Shown here one piece after another: positions 43,764 to 54,179 of a DNA stretch of 64,000 bases. The stretch covers positions 23,407-87,406 of the forward strand of contig LGRX02033384.1 in the NCBI GenBank assembly GCA_001247695.2, written 5' to 3'. The notes below the pieces were generated by a model, which worked only from the letters and a program-made list of their open reading frames with translations, did not search any database and had not been told where the DNA came from. The position numbers and the translations under genes are program-made. Source of the DNA: Cymbomonas tetramitiformis (taxonomy: Eukaryota; Chlorophyta; Pyramimonadophyceae; Pyramimonadales; Pyramimonadaceae). Each line of letters opens with the position of its first letter. The stretch's first letter is position 1.

Positions 43764-44063
43764 GAAGAAGAAAACAAGCAGTATTGTCATCGGTGTTTTG
43801 CTACTTGTAAGGAAAGATGTTTTTATTGTACTAAGTGTGTGTGTCCGATGCATCGATTCTACTTAGAAAATATAGATATATTTCCGCGTCATCAAGAGCC
43901 TACATGTATTACCTGTCTTGAAATGTATTGCAGTGATAAACATGATGGAATAATATTTTTGATCAATTTCAATTCCAATAAAGTTTCGATTATTATCTTT
44001 GCATACCTTGCCAGTTGTTCCGATGCCCATGAATGGGTCCAGTACATTATCATTTTCATTTGA
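43764..44063 (+). CDS. Cysteine-rich exon F, duplicate of E
   Basis: Acceptor TTGTGATTGCAG (43,763). The first 18 nt of the exon are identical to exon E (EEENKQ); then CHRCFATCKERCFYCTKCVC, MHRFYLEN and QEPTCITCLEMYC keep every metal-ligand position of E. Downstream of about 43,945 the frame continues as a hydrophobic tail that is antisense to the methyltransferase gene and probably not coding. AATAAA at 43,977 could end the plus-strand transcripts. Confidence 0.5.
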   Translation, partial: EEENKQYCHRCFATCKERCFYCTKCVCPMHRFYLENIDIFPRHQEPTCITCLEMYCSDKHDGIIFLINFNSNKVSIIIFAYLASCSDAHEWVQYIIIFI

Positions 44064-44623
44064 ATAAGTTTTAACGATCCACTCTAGTATACCATAAGGC
44101 TTCGCCGTCGGGTGCTTGCTTTACCATTAGCAATACTTATTACAGATTTCGGAAACCGTTTCCCATTAGATATAGTATCGATTCTTGGACTGTTACCAGT
44201 ATACAATTCAGTACGTCGACCGGGTACGCGTGTATAAGGAATTCCGTCAATCATTTGTGGATTATATGTTGGTAACTTATCATAAAATATGTATAACATT
44301 TCGTGCGATCGAAGTGGTTGGTGATTACAATGATAGAATCCCGAACTCATTGATTTCTGCCATACAATATCATATTTGAACATTCTTTCATTGCTGGATA
44401 TTAATTTATGTCCGAAACGAGTTGTACAAAAAAATACATATGCAGTTCGAGGTTTACCGATACGTTTCAATTGTTTCCATAACCGATCGAAATCAATGAT
44501 TTGATTGTCAAATTTGCATGCTGTTTGATTGTACGGTAAGTCCAAGATAACTAAATCGATTGAATTGGAATCGATGTTCGGCAAGATATCAAAACAATCT
44601 GCATTGAATATTTGGGTTCCCAT
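43863..44623 (-). CDS. DNA adenine methyltransferase, beta class, with one frame break
   Basis: ATG at 44,623 is at the inner edge of the right inverted repeat. Motif order IV then I: IDLVILDLPYNQTACKFD (catalytic D/L-P-Y) near residue 35, DRLWKQLKRIGKPRTAYVFF, WQKSMSSGFYHCN; then, after a one-base frame change near 44,088, HPTAKPYGILEWIVKTY and LDPFMGIGTTGK (SAM-binding loop), ending at TAA 43,863-43,865. This is the arrangement of N6-adenine (or N4-cytosine) methyltransferases common in viruses and bacteria; modification of the element's own DNA is an inference. The break means the copy is inactive or the assembly has an error. The 3' end overlaps exon F on the opposite strand. Confidence 0.78.
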
Positions 44624-45206
44624 AAGATAATAGAAAAGAAAAGTGAGAAAAGCGGAAACGGGTTTTATTGCCAGAACGAGAATATATATAATATAAATGA
44701 ATATTGGCAAGGATTAGCGTATGGACTTATAAATTACGGTAAATATTGCCAGAACACTAATATATATAATATAAATCAATATTGGCAAGGATTAACGTTC
44801 TGTGTTCGATCACGGGAAATATTGCCAAAACACTAATATATATAATATATTCTGATTCTGGCAAGGATTACCGTTCATCAATCAATTGATAACTTGCGAG
44901 CTGGGGAGCGAGCAATGCAAGGCGGGCATGGGCGGTAAGTGGGCGGTTATATTAAAAAAACGCAGGAATCCAAAAAATAAATTAGTTAAATATCCTTCAT
45001 TTTTGCGAAAATTTTAGTTAAATTTAACTAATTTTTGTAATGATCGTGGTGTCGGCTTATGCAGATCTGCCATAGATAACCGTAGGTACTCACTACATGG
45101 GAAGCGTTCCGAAATACTGGGAAATCCTGGCAAAATACAGAAGGTACTTAAGGAATACAGTTGTATCTAATAAGGATGGTCCCCCTCTACACGCTTCCCA
45201 TGTAGT
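44622..45206 (-). repeat. Right terminal inverted repeat of the 8.46 kb element
   Basis: 585 bp complement of 36,745-37,332. Carries the same folded tip (CACTACATGGGAAGCG at 45,091-45,106 facing CGCTTCCCATGTAGTG at 45,192-45,207) and three AT-rich units. The methyltransferase ATG overlaps its inner edge, so transcription from within the repeat is likely. Confidence 0.95.
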
Positions 45207-45367
45207 GCAAACTAGCACTCCGGTGTAAATGTGATGCAAAGTTATAAGCATTGCGTGATAACATAACTATTACTATTGGCTTATGTCATACGTACACATG
45301 AACAATCAAGCAGTATTGAGGTAGAAGTGTGGATATCTACTGCACGAGTCAAAGGCATACACGCACA

Positions 45368-46243
45368 TTATGCGTCTGACGCATCACTATCACTATCGCT
45401 CTCGTCTGCATGATACTTCGAAAGGTAGGCTGCCACAATATCATCAACAGAGGGTCGCAAAAACTCATACTTCCAGTTCGTGCGAACAAACATGTAAGCT
45501 TCAAGCAAGTCTGCACCCATCGAACCCGCATGAAAATCTGCCAAGAGTGACCCTGCTCCACTGAAAACTTGCTCAATGTTAGCAGATGCTGCCTTCTTAG
45601 AAGCACAGTCCGCAAAGAAGACCGCCGCGTGAATAGGAAGCTGACTCTCATGTTCACAATCAATAGAAAGCCAACTGGTCAAAATTTCCGGTCACACTAC
45701 TATCTACGTACTTTCCACTCAACATTGAAGACTGGCACACAGACACGAAAATATCCTTCTCAAAACGAATCTTATTGTCCTTGGGCGACCAGATGTCGCT
45801 TTGAAGTCCAGCGAACGGTTCGCCTAAACAGTCCTTGGCATCGCTGATGGCCTTGCGCAACAGAGCAGCCACCAAATTTTGCAAGACAAGCACGATTTTA
45901 ACTGCTGTACTACGGCAGCAAGGAGTGTATCGCCCATCCAGGGCGGCACAAAATGTCCGAAAGGGTTCACTTCGACTGAGGTGAAAGTGGTTCAAATCCA
46001 GGATCACGAAGAGCACGAATTGCACATGCGACGGAAGAGCCTGCGTGTAAAAGACGGAGCCCAGATCTAAATCACCTGCTTTCAAGCCTACGTGCCGCAG
46101 GTATCAATAACGAATCACACGCACACCAACGAAGAACGGGAACACAATACGTACGTATCGCGACTAAAATCGATAGGCATGCGCATACGCAACTCTTTGA
46201 AGCGGTACAGCTCAGCCAACGTTCCGTCGTCATTCACCCTTAT
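45368..46243 (-). pseudogene. hAT transposase, middle and C-terminal remnants
   Basis: Immediately left of the CMC element the minus strand reads IRVNDDGTLAELYRFKELR in frame with the BED finger at 53,724-53,970. Around 45,960-45,760 it has FHLSRSEPFRTFCAALDGRY, the segment preceding the catalytic core in hAT transposases. The catalytic core is then missing, and the C-terminal dimerisation region appears at 45,620-45,440 (SANIEQVFSGAGSLLADF .. LLEAYMFVRTNW), ending in an acidic tail. The internal deletion makes it non-functional. Confidence 0.72.
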
Positions 46244-46553
46244 CTTGTGCCTATTCTGAGAATCTTACGGTGGGTATACCCACCGTAAGAGCTTTTTTGA
46301 ATGGCTCATATCTCCGTCGTATGTTGGTTTTGGGTGCCCAACCTATGGATTCCCGGAGGGTTCATGAGTTGAATTAAGTCTTAGAAACTTAGTTTGAATG
46401 AATCGGACTCGTTATGACTCTTCGGCAGGACGATGAACTCAGGGGGTAAAAACACTTTTCAGAAATTCCCGTACGGTGGGTTGTACAAAAACTTTTGTTA
46501 TTGGTAGATATATGGCCTTCCTCGAAGGCCTTTGATTCGAAAATTTGGCGACC

Positions 46554-47177
46554 CACTCAGAGGAAAAAACGTGACTAATCTGTACCTAATTCGGACTTTT
46601 TAGGTACCTGCATATCACAGTTTAAGTATCTATTTGACACCAGTTAGACACAGTTTAAGTATCTATTAGACACAGTTTAAGTATGTATTAGACACAGTTT
46701 AGGTATGATTTAGACACAGTTTAAGTATCTATTAGACACAGTTTAAGTATCTATTAGATACAGTTTAGACATCTGTTAATTAATAACCGTTTTAGTACCC
46801 GCTAGGTGCTTATTAGGCATTGTTTAGGTTCCTTCTAATCACCGTATGTTTTATTCGCGCAGTGCATTCGCGCCACGAGATATCATTGCTTGCTATTCGA
46901 TGCATTATATCATATATCACCTATTGAATATTCAATATATATTCATATTGAAATAATAGTTGCAATAGTGAAACGATATTTGTAACAATATTCTTTATCA
47001 GTGAAACGATCGCGGTTGCTTTCTATGCGTGTATACACAATAATGCTTTATTTCAAGGTACAAATAGGCAAAATGCTCAGGTCTCATCCTTGCACAATTG
47101 ACCACATATACGGCACATTTACGTACTGTAAAATACCTCAAGTGTTTTCTAGTATATATGAAATGCTTTCAAGCTAA
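46554..47177. repeat. Inner inverted repeat of the CMC-like element, left
   Basis: Matches the complement of 52,687-53,357. Contains about six 22 bp units of the AGTTTAAGTATCTATTAGAC type (46,610-46,770), probable transposase-binding sites, and, read on the minus strand, AATAAAGCATTAT, which can polyadenylate the minus-strand gene ending at 47,174. Confidence 0.9.
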
Positions 47178-49179
47178 TTATACACAGGGGCATCTACATG
47201 AACGATGTCATCTGGCTCACTCAAGTCCTTGGGAGTAGCTTTCCTAGGGAGCCGGGGTTCCATGCACATCAAGCGGACAGTAGGTTCCATGTACCGCCCA
47301 GAGTCGGCGTCCTGGAAGATAATGAGGTATACCTTCCCCTCTGCCTCCTCGTCTGATATTATGTATCCGAGAACAAGACCTAAATACCACCGTTTGTTTG
47401 TGCCTGTACCAAACGCTTCCTGGCACACTCTGCCCACGAGGTCACCGCTGCTGACCAGTGTTTTTCCGTTGATTTTCTCCTTAACCAGTTTATCTGCTGT
47501 GCTCTTCATTTCTGAAGAAGAGAAAAAACGGGAGTACTGGTTGAGGTCCTCAGCCAGATACCTGCGTCTGGGAGGCTCAGGAAAGGCGTTGGCATCCGGA
47601 GCCGTGGATTTGGCTTTCGCAGCCGTGGATTTGGCTTTCGCAGCCGCGGGATCGGGTTCCGCAGCCGTGGGTTTGGCTTTCGCTTTGGCACGGGCTGCGG
47701 ATTTTTCTGGAGGATCTGGAGCACTCTGCACGGCTTTTGGTGATGGAATTTTCGAGGCCGTCCCACCCTTGCCGCCCAACATATCAACTGGAACACCCAG
47801 GTCGCGCATGTTTTGCAACCGCCGTTGCAGTTCTTCGTTCACGTTCTGCCGCTGTTCAACTACCTGAACTTCGTACTCCGATGGAGGTACAGCTGCAGCC
47901 ACAACGGCTACAGGAGCAGGTGCGGCTTCAACACCAGGTTCGGGTGTCGGATCGGGCAAAAATTCTGGAGGAACTTTCCTGGGAGACTGAGAGTCATCAG
48001 AATCGTGTTCCGTGGGCGCAGGCATCTTCTCAACTTTTATTTTCTTTCCACCTGTGGCTTGCTCGACGTCATACTCCCGATCTTCCTTTTTACCTCCTAT
48101 CTCGGCATTGGTCAGGTTGTAGCAACCACGCCGCAAGATCCTCTTAAAATCTGTACCAACACGACCGACAGATCCCCGCAGCTTATATGAAACAAACCGA
48201 AGTGACACAGCGGACAACGAAACAACGTGATCTTTGTTGAAGCACATAGTTTTTGCGATATGTTTTCTCAAAACAGAAGCTGTGGATAGCACGACCTACC
48301 TTTGACTCCCAAGGCCTTGGCCTCCGTAGATTTAAAGTTCCCGCGGAAGTACTGGTAACACTTGTTGATGTCGCTTAAACTAAGACTCGCGGGAAACACT
48401 GCGGCGCTCTTGCCTGTGCTTTTATTCCTGCAGGTCACCTTCTCCACGACCCTGTCGGCGGTGTACATGATGTCCTTCTGACAAGGATGCGACTTACCCC
48501 TACTTTTCCTCTTTCCTTTGTTGCTAGAGTTCTCCCTTTTTCTTTTGCCGTGTCCAGGTCCAGGAGAGTCGCTTTCGTCGTCGTCGCCCGAAGAATGGTC
48601 TTCAACCCTATTCCGACGACCTGCAACACGCAAGTCCGTGCTTTAGAATGAAAGACTGGTGTGATAAGGATGATCGTAGGACAAAAGGGATGGCGGCATA
48701 TGCATTTCATATACGTGTCTATTGGCAAGCCGTGTGATACCTGCAGGCCTGCTCTTCGCTGGTGATGTTTCGCCTTCAGTTTCCGAGTCCTCGAAAACCA
48801 CGCGTAGGCGGGACCCTAAAATCTCACAAGAAAGCAAAAGGCTTGCGTAAAAAGAGTACAGGTCGCTATTTCACACCTGCGACAAATTAAAAAACATGAC
48901 CAAAAGCTTTTACGCCTCACCTCGGATTCCACCAATCAATAGAGCAGGAGACGTGCATTTCCAGACCTTACTCGTTTCATCTAGTACCTCTAAGTCACAT
49001 GCTCTGCCTTTTGCTTTCGACAATTTGTCAATCATCGTTTGCACCGACTCCGCCAAAGTGGAAACTTCGGTCCGCCATTCCTCACTTCCCGTCACAGACT
49101 TTGCGCCTGGGATAGCCAACACCTTTTCTTTTCCTCCTGCCGCCTCCAAAGTAAACTCATACTGCTTGTGATCGGGCAT
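47174..49179 (-). CDS. Accessory protein of the CMC-like element, four exons
   Basis: Exons: 49,179-48,921; 48,815-48,741; 48,620-48,300; about 48,231-47,174, joined in phase 1. The last acceptor was chosen for phase and a 64-70 nt intron, and is uncertain. Exon 1 encodes MPDHKQYEFTLEAAGGKEKV; exon 3 a Lys/Arg-rich region and a Cys-containing helical domain (HPCQKDIMYTADRVVEKVTC .. NKCYQYFRGNF). Exon 4 has a Pro/Ala/Lys linker with AAKAKSTAAKAKSTA repeats and a C-terminal module RWYLGLVLGYIISDEEAEGK, YLIIFQDADSGRY that resembles Tudor-like chromatin readers. It is divergent to the transposase, so it probably plays the TnpA-like DNA-binding role; that is inference. Reading stops at the inner edge of the inverted repeat. 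Confidence 0.6.
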
Positions 49180-49748
49180 GACTCCAGGTAGGTCAGCAGC
49201 ATACCCGGGTCAACAACAACAAACGTGCAACTGGAGCTGTATGAAATGTGATAGTAAAATTCGCTACAACTCACTGCGCTTCGTGTTCAGAAATTTACAA
49301 ATTAATTTAAGTGATTAAAACGGAATTGTTGTAACATTGTGAGTACGCGTGATCGAACGATCGTACCAAACCGCGTGTAAGCCGTAGGATTTATGTATTT
49401 ATATTTATTTCTGTAACAAGAACGACAATACTTGGGAGAGAGCGAGAGACAGAGTACAAACGGTCATCCGGACGACTCTCAGAGCCTAAGACATGGTCTG
49501 TGTGTTTATTGGGAGCATTGGCCGTTCCTTTCGAAGCCGAAATCGATATGAATGTCAATTTGATCCAAGCATCGTAACCAACTCTTGTACCTCTGTATTT
49601 TTGATCCAAGCACCGTGACCAACTCTTGTCTGCAGTCGGGAGACGTCTACAGTCGACGAGAATACAGGTCAACATCAATTTTATTGTGTAAACCAAAGTG
49701 AGCGCGTGAGTGATTGTGTGTATCCAACGCAGAGAATAGTAGAACGAA
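49180..49748. promoter_or_regulatory. Divergent promoter region of the CMC-like element
   Basis: 570 bp between the two divergent start codons (49,179 minus, 49,749 plus). A TATTTATATTTATTTCTG stretch lies at about 49,392-49,411 and a repeated segment CCAAGC(A/C)(T/C)CGT(A/G)ACCAACTCT occurs twice (49,563 and 49,607). No known element was recognised. Confidence 0.4.
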
Positions 49749-52695
49749 ATGTTTAGTACTTCACATTCGGAAGGGAGTTTCATGTCTCATCTGTCGGAAA
49801 AGGAACAGTCGGAACAGTCGGAACAGCCTTGTCAATCGGTACAAGAACAGTCGGAACAGCAGCATTCTCAATCGGTACAGTCGGAACAGCAGCAATCTCA
49901 ATCGGTACAGTCGGAACAGCCGTGTGCCTCCTTGGCTATGGGAGGCGTATCTGAGATGAGCGGTAGCGAGGTTGCAGAGTGTGGTGAGAGTGCTCGCTCG
50001 CACGAGGATAACCTTTTCCTGGAATATGAGGACACCTCGTATCCCAGCAACACATTTGAAGATTGTCTTGGCGATTCAGAGGAAGAGTTGTGTTATGACG
50101 CGACAAGTATGGACACTTTGCGTCCCCTTTATCCAGGTTCGGCTTGTACGTTGCTGCAGGCTCTCCTTCAACTAGCTCAGTTGGTCCGAAGTGGCACTGT
50201 GCCTCTTGCTGCAGTGGACCGGTACTGCAAGTTTGAGCATGAGCACAAGTTGCCTGCGGATAATTGCTTCCCAAACTCATCACACGCCTTTTTTCACTAT
50301 TTCGGCGTGAATAAGGCTTCTTGTGAAGAACGTCGCGGCGAGTACCACACCTGCGCATCTGGGTGCACCATGGGTTTTTGACAAATTAGCACGTGCTAAG
50401 TGGAGAACTCATGTGGACACTTGCAAAAAAGGTTGCCGCTTGTGTAGGTGCCAGACCGTTCTTCCTAGTGGCAAAGTTTGTGGAACGGAACGTTTTCGTT
50501 CTAGGCGTGGAGGAGGGGACCTATTGCCTGCTGCTTGGGGTCTGCATTTCGGCTTGAAGGTTGCTTTGGATTCTTTGCACGATGATCAGGAGTTCCAGCA
50601 GCTTTACCGGGATTTTGACCGCAGAGAAGAAAGCTGGAATCCATACCTACCGCCTGGTTTGTTGCATACACCCTTCGCTCGTACCCTTGACCAGTGGTGC
50701 GTAGGAAACCTCGGGGTTTCTATATATGATCGTACAGTCGACTTGTACAACCTCGGAGTAGATTGGGAGGACTCTTATAAAAGGGAGGAATGGTCCACGG
50801 GTTGCGTTCTCGTTTCACCCCGTGCAATCTCTTCGTGGGAATCTTGCAAATCGAAGTGGACTCGTTTGGTACTGCTTGTGGGGGGGCCAAAGCAGCCAAA
50901 GTCCATGGATGGTCACTTGTTGCTGCTGGCACGAGAAGTCGCACAGTTGGCGTTTATTGGGCATGGTGCGGAAACGATGTTCGATAGTAGGCGGAGTTTG
51001 CTATTTGCGATTGACGCTGACGTTCCTGCCCTGACTAAGCTCATCTCACTGATCGGCCATTCTGGTTACAACTTTTGCTTTCGATGTATGTGGGTGGGTA
51101 ACCGTTTGAACGGTACGACTCGACACGGAGGATACAGTCAACCTTGTGCGCAGACAACTGACGCAGAGAGAAAGGCCTCGTCCAAGGCTAAAAAGAAGGC
51201 TCCTGCACAAGCAATAACAGTAAGGGAGGTAAACTCCGCGGAGTCAGGGGATGATGACGATATTCCTGCAAGTGGTGCGGGAGGTTGGCAGTATACATCC
51301 ACTGAGCGCCCCCTTATTTTCGCGTGGGATGCTATCCAATATTCCAATGTGTCCTTGAGGGCTGAGGCGGTTGACGCCACGAGAGTGCGGGAGGACTCCC
51401 ACATAAAGTCTTTGAATGTATTCTTGCAGAGTGCCCCTTGGTTCGACATAGTGCGTGGTTGTAACTTTCCCGTCGCTCACACTTTGAACCATGGAGTCGG
51501 TGATGGGATCCTCGACGTAATCTTCCCGAAAACGAGCTGCCGGATTGAGGGAGCGTGGATTCCCACAGCAAAAGGCCGAATACTGGATGCACGTTTGGCG
51601 GCGGTGGTCACAGTGCATGATGTTTCGCGGCCTCCAAAGCGTGTGAGTGAGGCACGAGGATTTTGGACTTATGACGACACGGCGTGGATGTACTCCTTGT
51701 ATTTAAAGCTTGTAGGATTGTACTCGTTTTTGCCTTCAGAATGGATGACAAAAATATTTTATCACCTGACTGTAGTTTTCGATCACTGCTGGTTTTTATG
51801 CCACCCTGGACGTATCTACCGTGACAGCTTTGACACGGCGTGTACTTCAGTGCGACAACTGGCGATCCTCATCGAGCAGCACGGATTGAATACAGAGTTG
51901 ACTTCGAACCTGCATACACTGTGTTGTCACTTGGTTCATAGTGAGGAATTTGCTGGCCCTGTTGCAAGGCGACGTGAACTGTGGGTGGAGATCTTTTTGG
52001 GAATCTTGAAGCAGGGAACTGTTAACAAGGTGACCCAGTACCCAGAGTTGAAACAGGAGTTCAACTACCACTTCGCACAAGCAATCCGTAAGTTGGAAGC
52101 TATCGCGCGAGGTGAAGAATTAGAAATTCCGACAAGCCCTTTTCACGAGTTAGAAAGTGGGGACAACCCTTTGCACCAACTGCGCTTGTCGCATCCTTTG
52201 GCGGACATGAAGTTGGTGCCAAGGGGCAGTTCGGGTGCAATCACGCAAAAGCAAGACGAGATAGTTTGCCTTGTCCTTTCTACATTCCCAACGGCCAAGT
52301 GGTACCGTGTTTTTCTTCGAGGCATGATTGGAACCCAAGAGGTGGTGGCCTCCATGCACACCCGCTTACTGATTAAAAAGTCTTGTTATGTTGTATGCAA
52401 AGACTTGGAGACATTCGCGGAGGTGTTTGCCTTTTGTGAGGTTCACTGTGAAGATAACAGCATTCACCGAATTGCGCTGGTGCACCACTTTCCCTTGATT
52501 CGGACAGAATTTTATGGCCAGGTTGCAATTTTGGACTCTCGGCGCACTGCCGTGCGTGTGCTCCGATTGAACTCAATTTTGGGGAGAGTTGCGGTACTGT
52601 CGATTTGTGAAGGAGAACTACGAGCCGTTCTTGTGCCAACAGGAGTGGTGAATTGTGCAAGGATGAGAACCAAGGACTGCCTATCTTTAGCTTAA
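49749..52695 (+). CDS. TNP2-like transposase in two frames, possible +1 frameshift at 50,376
   Basis: The first frame (ATG 49,749 to TGA 50,379-50,381, 210 codons) has an EQSEQ-type repeat and an acidic middle, and ends in a Cys region (EYHTCASGCT). The second frame continues at once with CKKGCRLCRC, the Cys cluster expected in this family, then GGPKQPKSMDGHLLLLAREV, FAIDADVPALTKLISLIGHS and FCFRCMW, all characteristic of TNP2/CMC transposases (catalytic Asp candidates in MDGH and IDAD), and ends at 52,695. Joining needs a +1 shift at TTT TGA C. The combined length is about 980 residues. The downstream frame has no stop over 2.3 kb, so the enzyme may still be made. Confidence 0.8.
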
Positions 52696-53357
52696 AAGCA
52701 TTTTGTATATACTAGGAGTGAAAATTGTTTTGCTACATTGACAAAAAACACTTGAGGTATTTTACAGTACGTAAATGTGCCGTATATGTGGTCAATTGTG
52801 CAAGGATGAGACCTGAGCATTTTGCCTATTTGTACCTTGAAATAAAGCATTATTGTGTATACACGCATAGAAAGCAACCGCGATCGTTTCACTGATAAAG
52901 AATATTGTTACAAATATCGTTTCACTATTGCAACTATTATTTCAATATGAATATATATTGAATATCCAATAGGTGATATATGATATAATGCATCGAATAG
53001 CAAGCAATGATATCTCGTGGCGCGAATGCACTGCGCGAATAAAACATACGGTGATTAGACGGAACCTAAACAATGCCTAATAAGCACCTAGCGGGTACTA
53101 AAACGGTTATTAACAGATGTCTAAACTGTATCTAATAGATACTTAAACTGTGTCTAAATCATACCTAAACTGTGTCTAAATCATACCTAAATTGTGTCTA
53201 AATCATACCTAAACTGTGTCTAATAGATACTTAAACTGTGTCTAATAGATACTTAAACTGTGTCTAACTGGTGTCAAATAGATACTTAAACTGTGATATG
53301 CAGGTACCTAAAAAGTCCGAATTAGGTACAGATTAGTCACGTTTTTTCCTCTGAGTG
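52687..53357. repeat. Inner inverted repeat of the CMC-like element, right
   Basis: Complement of 46,554-47,177, about 45 bp longer because it has two more 22 bp units (AAACTGTGTCTAAATCATAC type, 53,130-53,290). Includes GAAATAAAGC at about 52,839, a polyadenylation signal for the transposase. Confidence 0.9.
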
Positions 53358-53723
53358 CATGTTGTCAAGTTCTCGAGCTGCGCTTTCGCTAATGTCTTGT
53401 CAGAATTTTGATCCGAGGTCATCCTGACCCTCAAAATGCTGCGCGAAGTGATGGGGGTACGATCGGTTATTGAACTATATGACCTGATTTATATGTGATA
53501 ATTGGTTTGTCGGTTTGAGTTTTGTGTTTTCAGGTTAATAAACCCGACTATAGCCGATAGTACCCTTCGCGGATGGTTCTTGGGGGTGTCTAGTGTCGGT
53601 TTGACACCATGAACATGACCGGTGGGCATGTTCCGGTGCCGGAATAACCGATAAGGTTACGGTTGGTATAGCCACCGTAAGGGGCTCTTACGGTGTGTAT
53701 ACCCACCCTTCTTAGAATAGGCA

Positions 53724-54140
53724 CTTGGCGTGGCTGGAAGCTTGCAACGCCCTCTCGTGCTCCGCGGCGTGGTAGCGCTTCAGATGCTTGAAAAGGCCCC
53801 CAGTAGATCCTTGAAACACCTTGTGCACGTTGTCATTGCTGTCGCCACCACAAAGGGTGCATTTCCAGAGCTGATACTTCGCAGCCTTACCCTTATTCCT
53901 ACCACGCTTGGCGATGTGTACTCCCTCGCCGGCTTGCTTGAAGTACACGTACACGGGGGGCCTTAGTTGCATCATCCTTGGGATCAGAAGCGGCAGAGTC
54001 CGCTGCGACGGTATTGCTGATGGTGTCTGAAGGAATGCATCGGAGCTCGCTCGGCCCCTGCTCTATTATCCTTAAACGTATCATGTCGGAAGCGATTCCA
54101 CTGATCAAGTCTAATCCAATAGCCTGCGTGGTCGGGGTCA
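53724..54140 (-). pseudogene. hAT transposase N-terminus with BED zinc finger
   Basis: From about 53,955 to 53,724: YVYFKQAGEGVHIAKRGRNK, LWKCTLCGG, GGLFKHLKRYHAAEHE, the C-x2-C .. H-x(3-4)-H pattern of a BED finger, which binds transposon ends. Upstream residues (VAADSAASDPKDDATKAP) are in another frame, with the switch at a run of six G (53,955-53,960), so a one-base indel is likely. The frame is cut after SHAK by the CMC element. Confidence 0.75.
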
Positions 54141-54179
54141 ATCAAAACGTCTTCCTCGACCTACGTACGCGACACGTTG

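Larger units (their letters stand above)
36745..45206. mobile_element. 8.46 kb element with 585 bp terminal inverted repeats, possible Polinton-like virus relative
   Basis: Two near-identical inverted repeats (36,745-37,332 and 44,622-45,206) define the element. GCAAAC lies immediately outside each end (36,739-36,744 and 45,207-45,212). A 6 bp duplication plus long inverted repeats is the pattern of Polintons and Polinton-like viruses. The alternative reading is tips CACTAC with a 4 bp CAAA duplication. Content: a small minus ORF by the left repeat, a retroelement remnant, a coiled-coil protein, a series of acceptor-preceded ORFs on the plus strand, and an adenine DNA methyltransferase by the right repeat. 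No capsid, packaging ATPase, polymerase, integrase or known transposase was recognised, so the class assignment is weak while the element itself is certain. It sits between the left subterminal repeats and the transposase fragment of the hAT element. Confidence 0.9.
46248..53723. mobile_element. CMC/TNP2-like DNA transposon inserted in the hAT transposase
   Basis: Tips TGCCTATTCT(G/A)AGAA are inverted at 46,248 and 53,723, with CTTG flanking both sides (46,244-46,247 and 53,724-53,727). Removing the element and one CTTG joins the hAT BED-finger frame to its continuation without a stop. Internally there is a second pair of inverted repeats (46,554-47,177 and 52,687-53,357) and two divergent genes: a TNP2-like transposase (plus) and an accessory protein (minus). 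This two-gene plan is typical of CMC (CACTA/Mirage/Chapaev) and related Plavaka/KDZ elements. Confidence 0.88.

Noticed and set aside
36744..45207. CACTA transposon, because the tips read CACTAC
   Set aside because: The adjacent C and G are equally explained by the GCAAAC duplication, the inverted repeats are far longer than in CACTA elements, and no TNP2-like gene lies inside. The 4 bp CAAA reading is kept as an alternative.
50372..50378. -1 frameshift at GGGTTTT in the transposase
   Set aside because: The heptamer is canonical, but the -1 frame does not lead to the transposase frame; only a +1 shift does.
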